Part shown: positions 42,413 to 53,290 of the stretch, in pieces
Layout: every line of letters starts with the position of its first letter
Position numbering within the stretch: position 1 is the stretch's first letter
Source: Monarcha castaneiventris obscurior
Lineage: Eukaryota > Chordata > Aves > Passeriformes > Monarchidae
NCBI GenBank assembly: GCA_026261815.1
Contig: JAMPIT010000511.1
Location: 310,001-374,000 of the forward strand
Direction of reading: 5' to 3'
DNA: 64,000 bases
Position numbers and translations under genes: made by a program
The notes under the pieces: generated by a model
The model's input: the letters and a program-made list of their open reading frames with translations, nothing else
The model's database searches: none
What the model was told of the DNA's origin: nothing

Positions 42413-45400
42413 GGGGACTCCCTTCTCCCAACCTACATGGGTGTGTTTGGGGCTCTCCATCGCCGCTGCCCACACCCCGGGGTGCAGCAGTCCCTCCTCT
42501 GCCACCCAGGAGGTTCCCAGTGCCCTGTCCTGCCCCTGCCCTGTGCCCAGTCTCCCCAGCATCCCCAGCATCCTCACAGCGAGGCCCAGAGCGAGCAGAG
42601 GACACATCCCATTCCTATTCCCTTCTCTCTGCTGCTGCCACTCTTCCTGCCTCCCCCAGAGGCTCCCTGTGAACAAACACCAAGGAAAGTCTCAGATCCT
42701 TTGGGATGGAAGAATTCCCCTCTGGAAGAGGCAGTGCCAGGGCACGGCTGCCAGGGAGCTGCCCCTCTGCAGCAGGGATGAACGCTGCCCTTGGCACCAG
42801 GGGCTGCTCTGGGCACGTCAGCAGCACCACGGGACAGGCAGGGCTGGGAGGACAGACAAGTGAAACCAAACCTCCCTCTGCTGCTCCCCTGCAGGAGTTA
42901 AACTCGGTGAGAGCTGTTTTCCATGCATTTCTTGGAAAGCACAACCTCAGCCAAGCTTAGGAGCTGAGCTCTGGAGAAGATCCTAGCCATTACCAGACAG
43001 AGACAAAGCCCGTGAGGGACAAAGTCCCATTAAAGCCTGAAATGGGATTGCATCCTGGTGGCAAACATCGGCATGGCCACCCTGGGAGTGCTGGGAGCAG
43101 GGAGAGGGGAGCTCACAGCGCCCTGGGCACAGCTGCACGCCCCAGGCAGCCGAGCCCTGCCAGTCCCCAGGGTCCCTGTGCTGCAGGCAGAACACAGAAA
43201 CCAGGAAAACCCTGTCTGCAGCAGCAGCAGCAGAGACAGGGAGAAATGTCAGGGTATTTCCACGGCTCTGGGAACAGTCAGCCTCATAAATCACAGCTCA
43301 GGCCCTGCCAACAGGGCAGTGCAGTCCCACAGCTGCACAGCTGAGGGGCTCCTGCTGCCAGCCCCTCACAGGGGAGCCCTCCCAAAGGAAAAGCAGAGCT
43401 CCCAGGTGAGCTTGGATAAAATCCTGATCCCAGGAGTGAGCCAGGATGGCTGAAGGAGGGCTGGCCTCTGTTGGAGGAGTGTCCTGGAGCACAGGTGAGG
43501 GCGGGTGGGGGTGCAGGGGTGGGTGGAGGAAGGAGTGGAGGTTTCTGTGGTGGGGAGGGCACTCTGGGCAGGCTGGTTCTTCCCCCAGCTCTCCAAGAAC
43601 CCTTCCCAAAAAGCACCTTGCTTCCAAAGGACATCATTCCCAGGCCATTCTGCAGGGGAGGATATTCCAGCAGCTTCTTTTGAAGTGCTCCAAGGGAACA
43701 ACTGAGAAAACTCCTCAGCACTTTGCTCCTGGAACTGTCGCTGCTCTTTATTCCATGGCCTTTTTAATCTGCTGAGGAGGAGGAAGGGGCCCTGTGCTGG
43801 GCTGGTCCCTCCCATCCCTGTGCTCCCAGCACTTTGTCCCAGCCCTCCTGGGGACAGCCAGGACAGGGACACCCAGGAGCAGAGGGTGGTCCCTGGGGAC
43901 CTGTGTGGTCTGGGGTGGACCAGCAGCACAGGCAATGGCTAGAGACTGGTTTTGCCGAGGACTGGAAAATCCTGGGGTGGGTGCAAGGGGCCCATCAGAG
44001 CCTAACTCTGTTCCAAGGCACAGAGACACCTCATTTTGACAAAAATCTCATCCTCCTGGATGTCATCACAACATTTGTGCAAGTTTCTGCACAGCTGTCC
44101 TGTATTCCTGCTGGTGGGCAGTGCCCAGGACCTGGGTGAAGCCAAGGACCAGAAGAAATCCTTGGGAAGCCACATTCTATGTAAATAACTCAATGAGAAT
44201 TTCTCTCTTCTGCAAAATTCAATTCTTACAAAGCAGAACAGCAGAAAATCTGGCCTAGAGTGGGTATCAGTGCCTGAGTGGATTTCCTTGCAGGGCATTG
44301 TGCTGACTTTACTGTGTAAGAGTTATTTTTAGTTTCAAATATTGCCTGTGAGAACAAATCCATCCTGGAGAAAGGCTCGTGTTGAAAAATCTCAGGTTGA
44401 AATTCAAGGTCACCAAGGCGGGATCCTCTTCCCAACCCTAAGTATTCTGAAAAGAAAGGCAAGGAATAGAACATGGAGAAAACATCCCAGAAAGATTTGA
44501 GGCTTTATTCAAATCCATCCTAATCTCATGGCAGGTCCCAGACAGCCAAAAGCAGGAATTTGACTTCACCTAACGAATCCCAGCTGCGCAGAAGTTGCAT
44601 CGTGATTTATAAATAACAGCAGCTCCATAAATCGTTCTCAGCCAGCTTCTTCCAAGCCTGGGATTTGATGGTGTTCCCTGGGAGAAAGCTACTCATGGAC
44701 CTGATTTGGAAGGGTTTCAACCCTTGCCCAAGGCCAGGGTGGGCTCTGGCTGTGGGATGTGGCTCCCAATGGAGAGCAGAACTTATCCAGGTCTTTTAAG
44801 TCCTTGCTGGAACACAGAGTTGGCCAACGCTCTGTAAATACTGCGATGAATTTGGGAACACATGGATCAGTTCAGCTTTGCCTAACGTGGAAAAACAGCT
44901 GCAGAATCCATGCCCAACTCCCTGCCTGGGAAGTTACCTCAGTCGTTACTCTTGAAGTGTTAAAAATTCCATCTTATTTCACCTTGGATTTCTCGAGGTT
45001 CCTGCCAGGGTAGCTGGAGTTCCGTGGGCTGGGCGTGCTGGTGCCTGCTGTGAAATATTTACTCTGCCCTCAGCTTCCGACACAGGCTCAGCAACACTGA
45101 GGTCAGGATTGTCACCTCTTGGTCTGACCACAGGTGGTTTCCTCTCTGCTTTTACATGCTGTGAGAGGGAGGCTCAGAAGGAAGCAAAGAGGGGAAAGGG
45201 AGACCTCACTGAATGAGTACCATTAATGTTGCATAATCCAGTGCTCAGATGCTGGGAGCTTTAGGTTCTCATGGAATTGGCCATGAGGGATGCATCAGCT
45301 CAGAGAGCTGGGTCACCCCAGGACAGTGGGAGCTGAACAGGAGCATTCAGTCCTGTCCCAAAACTTTCAGTCTTTTCTTTGAGGCAGAGAAGTGCCCAGG

Positions 45401-45711
45401 CCAAGAGAGCTGCCTGAGGAGAGCGTTGGGTGCCACCACCTGTATGGCCTCTCTCCTGTCCCTGCACTGAAACCAGCGACTTCCCCAAAGAAAAGGCATT
45501 TCTGGGGTGAGACGGGGAGCAAACCTTCACATGAAAATCTCCCGTTGGCCCAACCATACCCCTGGGACTCTTTTTTGTTCCCTGCAGTGCATTTACCCAA
45601 ATTTGGCTGTCATCTCATGGCCCCAAATCTGCATTAAGTAGCCCAGAACTGAGATGGGCAAAGCCTTGGCAGCATGGGGAGAGGTGAGAGAGAAATGAAT
45701 AAACACACAAG
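42413..45711. other. Unique intergenic sequence, 3.3 kb
   Basis: No repeat family recognised. A G-quadruplex-prone run, GGGCGGGTGGGGGTGCAGGG, lies near 43499-43520, and a (CAG)5-6 run at about 43220-43235. Open frames up to 189 residues lack domains. Confidence 0.45.
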
Positions 45712-46335
45712 GTGGAGGGATGGAGGGATGGATGGATGGATGGATGGATGAGGGATGGATGGATGGATGGATGGATGGGTGGGGGATGGATGATGGGTGG
45801 ATGGATGGATGGATGGATGGATGGATGGATGGATGGATGGATGGATGGATGGATGGATGGATGGATGGATGGATGGAGGGATGGATGGAGAGAGGGATGG
45901 ATGGATGGATGGATGGATGGATGGATGGATGGATGAGAGATGGATGGATGGATGGAGGGATGGATGGAGGGATGGAGGGATGGATGGATGGAGGGATGGA
46001 GGGATGGATGGATGTGGATGGATGGAGGGATGGATGGATGGATGGAGGGATGGATGAGAATGGATGGATGATGGATGGATGGATGGATGGATGGATGGAT
46101 GGATGGATGGATGATGGATGGATGGATGATGGATGATGGATGGATGGATGGATGGATGGATGAGTGGATGGATGGATGGATGGATGGAGGGATGGATGGA
46201 TGGATGAGTGGATGGATGGATGGATGGTGGTGTGATGGATGGATGGATGGGGGATGGATGGATGGATGGATGTGTGATGGATGGATGGATGGATGGATGG
46301 ATGGATGGATGGATGAGGGATGGATGGATGGATGG

Positions 46336-46371
<36 letters not shown>

Positions 46372-46405
46372 AGGGATGGATGGATAAATGAATGGATGGA
46401 TGGAT
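45712..46405. repeat. (GGAT)n tetranucleotide array, about 690 bp
   Basis: ATGG/GGAT units with scattered GGAGGGAT, GAGAGGGAT, TGAGGGAT, GATGATGG and GTGTGATGG variants that repeat at longer intervals. Minus-strand His/Ile/Pro/Ser-rich frames of nearly 300 residues are artefacts. The array ends in GATAAATGAATGG. Confidence 0.98.
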
Positions 46406-48892
46406 TCCTGCCTGTGTGGTGGGAGCTGACTGGGGCTCACTGCCTGCCACATTCATTCCCAGTCCCATTCCTGGGCTTCTCCCATCTCTAAGGCAACTGC
46501 TCGGGTTTATTTATACTCCTGCCAAGATGTAAAAACAACAGCCTGCAGAGTTATCTTCCCCTGTTATCTTCATTGTTTGCACAGCGCAGGTTTCCCTCGG
46601 TGCACGGAGTGGGAGTTTTATTCTCCCTGGAAAACAGCCTGGACTTGCTGCGGGGAGCACACCAGGCCCTGGAATGCATTTCTGGAGCTTGTTAACCTCC
46701 AGCTCCACTGCTCTGGTGACCTCCCTGTCATCGCTGGGGACCCCCATTAACTGTGAACCTGGGCAATTCTTCATGGATCGGATCAGGATTTGCTTTGAAG
46801 TCAGATTTCCCTTTCCACTGGCATGGATCTCTTTGGGTCTGAGTAAAAAAAAAGAAAACAAAACCAGGAAAAGGTCCCCCATGAGGATAAATGAAATTCT
46901 CCATTTTGATGTAATCTGGATGTTTGGGTCCTGCTGCAGTTCTGGGCTTCCTCATGAAAGGAAATTCCAGCAGCTCCGGAGTGGAGCCCTCTGACCTCAC
47001 CCAGATATTTTGGTTCGATCTTTTCATCCAAAGCTGAAATTTGCCAAAAGCAATTCCCTGGAGAAAACGTTCTGCTTTGATGTGTAGGCAGTTTCCAGGA
47101 CAGATATTGTCCATTCCCAAACATTGCCCAGCCCTATCACAGTGGTTCAGAGGATGTTTTCATTGAAGCCCAACTTTCCAGGCAGCAGATGTGTCACTAA
47201 CCTGGAGATAACCTGGATGGATGATCCCAGAAAGGCAGGAATGGCTGGTGCAAAACACATTTGGAGAGCATCAGGTGCTTGGTGAAAAACCCAGGCACCA
47301 GGACAGGGCCCAGAAGGGTCAGGCCTCCTACCAGGCTCTAACAAGGGGACAAATTTCCCTGAGAAATGGGACTGTCAATCGTTCAGCAGGTGCAGTGCTT
47401 CCCTAAAGTGCACAGGGAATCAGGGGATAATCTCATGAGGAATCTCAGCCCAAGGGCTGGTCCAGAAGCTCTCCAGTGCAGCCTTGAGGAGTCTTCTCCT
47501 ACTGACAGAGCCACGATGTCTGATTTGGGCAGGAACAGCTCCAGCATTTGCTCACTGAGCTCCAGTGCCATTCCCTGCTCCTCCCAATGCCTCATTCTCC
47601 CTGTTGTGGCTTCTCTTTGTGTGTGCAGTGAAAATCCAGACCCAAACAGCCAATTCCCACGGGCATTGTCATATTTTGCTCTTCTGGGGATGCCTCATCA
47701 GAGGATCTCAGAACATTTCACAACCATTCCTTAATAACCCAATGACCTGCCTTGGAAAACAGGCAGAGTTATCCCTTGCCACTGAAGTCAAGGACAGGGA
47801 CATCAGCTGGTTTGCCAGAAGTCATAGAAATCTTTGTTCTTGAAATCAATATCGTGGCAGAGGTTTTTGGAGCATTGTGCAGGTGCAGTGACTGACACTC
47901 AAATATTAACCAGCCCTGTGGTGTTTGGTTGGTCTCCAGCATTTCTGGAAGCTCTTCTGCCACCTCGTGCTTTGGGGAGAGCACAGTGAGATGGTCCCTG
48001 TGTCCACCAGAGCTGCAAAAACCACCTGGGAGCTTTTCCTCAGCCTCAGCAGCAAGAAGGGGAGTGTCCATTGCCATGGGGAGGAGAGGGAGGAATGAGT
48101 TTGTTCTCTGAGAGCTGACAGTGCCTTGAAGAAGCACAGAGTGAGCTGTGCTCAGAGCCTGCCCCTTCCTCCCTCCACTCCAAGGTCTGCTGAACACAAC
48201 ACCAAGTGATGGACATAAATACCAGGGAATAATTACCATTTCCTTGGTCTTCCAAGTTTGGGAGCTGTAAGATGACCCTTTCAAGTTGCTCTGCCTTTCC
48301 TGTGGTGGTCACCAACGCCCTGCTGGGCTTGGCATCCCGTTCCCCTCAGTAACTCATCTCAGATATTCCTGGTGCTGCCTAAGATTGATGATGTTTTCTC
48401 CTTCCCTTTCTCTTTATATTGTCACTTAACTGCTCTGGCTCACAAAGCTGTTAATCTTTCACACACATGCTTACGTTAAGCTGCTTAAGAGCACTGCAAA
48501 CACTTTATCCTCATAAAGATTGAACTGCCCTGATATGAAACTTGTAGCCCCGGAATAGAACAAAATTTACGTACGCAAATAAAAGCTGAAGGTCAGGGAC
48601 AGATAGAGAGGCTGTAAATATTCCTGGGCCCAGATTCCAGAGGATTTGGAGAGAGGGGATGGGTTGATTTCCTCCCAGCTGGTTTTGTGCCCTGAGTCAG
48701 CAGGAGCTGAGTGAAGAAGGAAGAAGGAGCAAGGAAATGGCCACAAGACTCATGGGGCAGAGGTGTCACCTGCAAACCTCTGGGACTCATCCCATCCCCG
48801 CCTGGCAGGACCATGCTCTGGGTTAGAGAGGCTCAGGAAAATTCCTGAAGCTTTTTCTCCCTGGGATGAAAATCAGAAATGGAAATGAACAT
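46406..48892. other. Unique intergenic sequence, 2.5 kb
   Basis: No repeat family recognised. 48340-48600 is AT-richer than its surroundings and repeat-free, with CACTTAACTGCTCTGGC, CATGCTTACGTTAAGC and TTTACGTACGCAAATAAAAG words; a candidate conserved noncoding element. Open frames up to 171 residues have no recognisable domain. Confidence 0.4.
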
Positions 48893-48998
48893 TAAATATA
48901 AAATTAAAATTAAAATTAAAATTAAAATTAAAATTAAAATTAAAATTAAAATTAAAATTAAAATTAAAATTAAAATTAAAATTAAAATTAAAATTAAA
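48893..48998. repeat. (AAAATT)n hexanucleotide microsatellite, about 17 copies
   Basis: Perfect TTAAAA units between AATATAAAAT and AAAAGCAATC. The repeat gives alternating Phe-Asn and Leu-Ile frames on the minus strand. Confidence 0.98.
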
Positions 48999-49383
48999 AG
49001 CAATCTTTCCTGATAAAAGCTCCAAGGCAGAAGCCCTGGGGTGAGCAGGAGGCTTGACTGAGCCATTGGCTCTGCCTGTGCAAACGCCTTGGTGAGCACC
49101 AGGCAGAGCCAGAACTGCACCATGGATCCTCTGCCTGGGCTGCAGCTCCTCCCTGCAGGGCAGGAGCAAAGAGGGAGCGTGGCCATGGCTGGAGGAGTCA
49201 GTCAGAGGTGGCTCTGCTGGGAAATGAAGTTTTGGGTCTGGACTTCCTTGGCCATTTCTTCTCCTGGGGATTTGGGCAGGAGCACCAATTTGGTTGCTTT
49301 GGCTGATGGCCCAGCATGCCCAGAAATCCTCCCTGCTCGCCCCATCCTGCACCAGGGGAGGCTCCACGGCCTCTGGTCAGTCG

Positions 49384-49972
49384 TGTGTCCCTCCCTGTGT
49401 GTCCCTCCCTGTGTGTCCATCCCTGTGTGTCCCTGCCTGTGTGTCCATCCCTGTGTGTCCATCCCTGTGTGTCCCTCCCTCAGTGTCCATCCCTGTGTGT
49501 CCCTCCCTGTGTGTCCCTGCCTGTGTGTCCCTCCCTCAGTGTCCATCCCTGTGTGTCCATCCCTGTGTGTCCATCCCTGTGTGTCCCTCCCTGTGTGTCC
49601 CTCCCTCAGTGTCCATCCCTGTGTGTCCATCCCTGTGTGTCCCTCCCTCAGTGTCCATCCCTGTGTGTCCATCCCTGTGTGTCCCTCCCTGTGTGTCCAT
49701 CCCTGTGTGTCCCTCCCTGTGTGTCCCTGCCTGTGTGTCCCTCCCTGTGTGTCCCTCCCTGTGTGTCCCTCCCTCAGTGTCCATCCCTGTGTGTCCATCC
49801 CTGTGTGTCCCTCCCTCAGTGTCCCTCCCTGTGTGTCCATCCCTGTGTGTCCATCCCTGTGTGTCCCTCCCTGTGTGTCCATCCCTGTGTGTCCCTCCCT
49901 GTGTGTCCATCCCTGTGTGTCCCTCCCTGTGTGTCCATCCCTGTGTGTCCCTCCCTCAGTGTCCATCCCTGC
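49384..49972. repeat. 14-bp minisatellite, about 42 copies
   Basis: Units GTGTGTCCMTCCCT with third-position alternatives CCCTCC, CCATCC and CCCTGCC, and CAGTGTCC in place of GTGTGTCC at irregular intervals. The 14-aa period of the translated frames is three DNA units, confirming the 14-bp period. Spurious proteins of up to 329 residues span it. Confidence 0.97.
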
Positions 49973-50387
49973 TCTGACCATGCTGGACTCTGGCTCAGAG
50001 CTGGCACCTGGGGAAGTGGAACCTGCCCCAGGAGCCTGAGGCCATCCAGGGCAGGAGCAGTAAAAGCTTTCCAGAGCTTTCTCTCAACCTGCTTGGAGCC
50101 ACCAAGGTTTGGCAAGTGCCAGCACAGGCTCAGTGAGCCCAGTTTGGGGCTCGGAGGGAGATGGATGCAGGATTGTCCAGGGTGTAAGGGCAGCTCCATC
50201 CCAGACATTACTGCAGAACCTTTGCAGAGAAACTCTAAACGGTGTCATAGGAAAAGTTTATGGCTGAGATGGGCCCAGCACATTCCCCAGCACAAGTCAC
50301 CTTAATTACTGAAGTGCTTTATTAAAGGTTTCACTTAATTAACTTAATTTACTAGACCTGGATTTGTTCAGATTTTCTTGTGGTCTT
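49973..50387. other. Unique sequence
   Basis: No repeat recognised; AT-rich TTAATTAACTTAATTTACTA patch around 50335-50355. Confidence 0.5.
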
Positions 50388-50553
50388 CTGGAATCACAGA
50401 GTGGTTGGGGTTGGAAGGGACCTTAAAGATTGTGTGAATCCAACTCCCCAGCCATGGGTCCCACTGTCCCAGGTTGCTCCAAGCCCTGTCCACCCTGGCC
50501 TTGGACACTTCCAGGGATTCAGGGGCAGCCACAGCTTCTCTGGACAACATTTT
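50388..50553 (-). mobile_element. CR1 3'-end fragment
   Basis: Reversed: TCTGGAATCACAGAGTGGTT, GGGGTTGGAAGGGACCTTAA, CCACTGTCCCAGGTTGCTCC, GGCCTTGGACACTTCCAGGG and GGCAGCCACAGCTTCTCTGG. Confidence 0.94.
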
Positions 50554-52346
50554 GCATCAAAAATGTTCTTCCTGGAGCACAGGAGGTGGCCAGAACAGGC
50601 AGCTGCTTCTGGGCCCATTTCCAATCACTCGGGTGAAGTCATGACATCTCTATTCCTTCTCTGTTTTCGAAAGGTGTTTCTGTCTTTGAGGACAGTTTGG
50701 AATCACCCCAGCTCAGCTCTGGCTGCAGCTCTGTGGGGTTTGCCCTCTGTTCCCTGCACTGCTCCAGAGAAGCAGCACAAACCCCAGGCAGCCTTTTGGT
50801 GCCAGGATCAGTGATAGGCTGGACTTGCCCTTGGAGCAGGGTTTAACCCCTTGCAGTGGCTGGGCACAGCTCAGGGGCAGATCAGGATTCTTTGGGGGCT
50901 GCAGAAGCAGGCCCTGCTGCACCCAAAAATAAGCCCTGGCAGAATGAGAGGCTCTGGGACCTTTCCCAACTGTGATTTTTTTTACAGAAGTGATTTATCT
51001 GTGCTGGGCTGCTCCGCTGTGGGGAACCATCCCGTCTGGTCCTTGTCACAACATCCCAAGTTTTCTTGGGCCATGCCTGGCAGATGCTGCACCCCTGAGT
51101 CACTCTGGTCTGCACTGGGTGTCCAGTCCTGCTGATATTTTTTCCCCAATTCCAGCTGAATTGCAGAGCTGAAGAGGAAAAGAAGAATAAAACGAAGAGC
51201 AGCTCTGAGCAGGTCACACATCCCAGTGAAGGACTTGGGTCCAGGGCACCTTCAGCAGGGCTGGGATGGTGGCAGAACCTGACCTGTGCAGGGCTGTGGA
51301 GCGCAGGATGGACAAATCCAGTGGATCTCCTGGTTCTTTCCTTGACCAGCAGCTCCCTGCCAAAACTTGATCCCGTTTCTTGGAAAGCCCTGGTGTAAAC
51401 AGGAACAGGCCAGGGTATCCCTCTTTTCCCATCCATTATTTCCTACCAGGTCCCTCCAGCAGTGATTCCTCTCTCCTCTTTTCCCTTCCTGCTGGGAAAG
51501 GCCTGTCAGTGAATCGGGAGCCGCAGTGAAAGGGTTAACCTTTCCCAGGGCTTGTGGTGGGGATGCAATTTATAATTGTGTTTTCCAGGAGAGCCATAAA
51601 CTTGTCTGCTATCAGTTCTGTGGCTGAGGCGGCGGCTCATCAGGAGCTGCATCAGGGCTGAGGTATAATTCAACCAATTATAAGTGGCAGGTTATGCTGC
51701 ACTTGTAAAGTGCGGGTTTTAGAGCCTGCAGTTGCTGATAAACAGGGCTGCGGGCAGAGCAGAGCAGAATCTGCTGGCAGGGAAAGGCAAATGGCACCGT
51801 TTAACCCTCTCCTCCCAGGGGATGGTGCTGCTGCTGCCAGGGATGCTCTGCAGGTGTCGTGGGGAGGGTGGGCACACACGTGGAGGGGCTGCTCCAGGGA
51901 TCCGGGGTGGGAAGGCAGAGGGGTTTGGGGCTGGAGTGCTTGGAAGCACACAGCAGGGATTGGGAGATGGGCTGGGAAAGTCTGTCTGCAAACGAAGAGC
52001 CTTCCTGCCCCGGCGTCTGCAGGACGGGGCTCATCAAGCCCAGGCTGTGCAGCACAGCAAAGTTCAGTGAATTCAGCAGAATTCAGTGTAATCTCACTGT
52101 TGGGTGTTTGTCCTTCAGTCTGGGCGCAGCTGCTTTCAGATTACATGGAATTCCATCACCGGGATGGGGACAGGCTCCAGAGTGGGAAACAGCAAACTTG
52201 AGTCGAACTTCCATAATCGCTGGGAGGGAGAGCAAAGGTTGCCAGGGCCGCCAAATAAATCCTTTTCTCTGCTGCTGCAGAGGCTCCAGCCCCGCAAAGC
52301 CACTCTTGGGCCATTGAAGCTCCTCAGAGCCACCGTGGGAGACGGG
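50554..52346. other. Unique sequence with candidate conserved noncoding tract
   Basis: No repeat family. 51500-51730 stands out: GTGAATCGGGAGCCGCAGTG, GGGTTAACC, GATGCAATTTATAATTGTG, CCATAAACTTGTCTGCTATC, GAGGCGGCGGCTCATCAGG, CAACCAATTATAAGTGGC and TTGCTGATAAACAGGGC. It has no open frame of note and looks like regulatory DNA by composition only. Confidence 0.35.
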
Positions 52347-52420
52347 AGGAGGAGGAGGAGGAGGAGGAGGAGGAGGAGGAGGAGGAGGAGGAGGAGGAGG
52401 AGGAGGAGGAGGAAGAGGAG
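52347..52420. repeat. (GGA)n trinucleotide microsatellite
   Basis: About 24 GGA triplets with one AAGAGGAGTAGG interruption at the end. All purine on the plus strand; runs of prolines on the minus strand and Arg on the plus strand are artefacts. Confidence 0.97.
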
Positions 52421-52619
52421 TAGGAGGAAGCAGCAGCTCAGCCGGGTACAAAAGCCCGTGAATCGTGCGAAGTTTAGGGGGTTGAGCCCCTTTGTGAAGG
52501 AAGGGGTTTAGGCAGATCCGCCTCCTGGTACCGTCAGCCCCAGCTGCGTGTCCTTAGCAGCTCTGGGACATCATTCCCAAGCCGGCCCGCTGCAGCTGGA
52601 GGGACTTTGGGGAGCAGGG

Positions 52620-52633
52620 CCACTAGAGGGCAA
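52620..52633 (+). promoter_or_regulatory. CTCF-like motif
   Basis: CCACTAGAGGGCAA, preceded by GGG. It matches the CTCF core (CCASYAGRKGGCRS) in all but the final position. The surrounding 100 bp are GC-rich, with GCGCCCTGCGAGCGGCTCCG nearby. A motif match alone is weak evidence of binding. Confidence 0.4.
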
Positions 52634-52940
52634 GCTGGCATTGCCACAAAGCCGGGCAGGCAGCGCCCTGCGAGCGGCTCCGCGGGTCCCTGCAGCGCGC
52701 CGGGGCCCGGGAAGCAGGCAGGAATCTGCCCCTTTGGAATTCTCCGGGCTGCAGTGAGCCAGGACCACTCCTCTGCTAGTTCCTGCGAACTGCTGGACAT
52801 TTTTGTGACTGTCATGGGCTGCGGGCAATTCGCTTCCATCATTTGTCACATGGAATAAAACATCCCCCACGATGGCTGGGTTTGGTCTGGTGGCCCTGGG
52901 AGAGACACCTGGGCCAGCAAACGAGGGACCTGTGCATCGC

Positions 52941-53290
52941 TGTTCTCACCACGGCAGAGTGGAGAAACGACACAAAGTCCAGGCCCAGGGTCAAGTGGCA
53001 GCAGCCGTTTAATGAATTCTCTGAAAACTTTTATATGTTAGTTCACAAGGCGTACTAAGTGGCATAAAGTGATTGGTTTTGCCATCCACCCCCTGAAGGG
53101 ATTGGTCAAGTTCTAAGACACCTATCTCTGAATGTTTTTCTGGTCAAAGCCATAACAATACTGCCAAACAACCCGCAGGTGTAAGTTTACAATACTGTAA
53201 TCTTGGTCAAAGTAATCAGCATGGGAAAGACAGAGCTCTCGCAAACTACTGCAAAGAGCTGAAGAAATTCTCTGCTGAGGCTATTTCAGT
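52941..53290 (-). mobile_element. Probable LTR, minus orientation
   Basis: On the minus strand an ACATATAAAAG TATA box (plus 53028-53040) is followed about 20 bases later by ATTAAA (complement of TTTAAT at 53008-53013). About 65 bases of R-U5-like sequence then lead to GTGGTGAGAACA. The 250 bp of U3 side are AT-rich and contain CCAATC boxes. Termini and target duplication not resolved; limits approximate. Confidence 0.5.
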
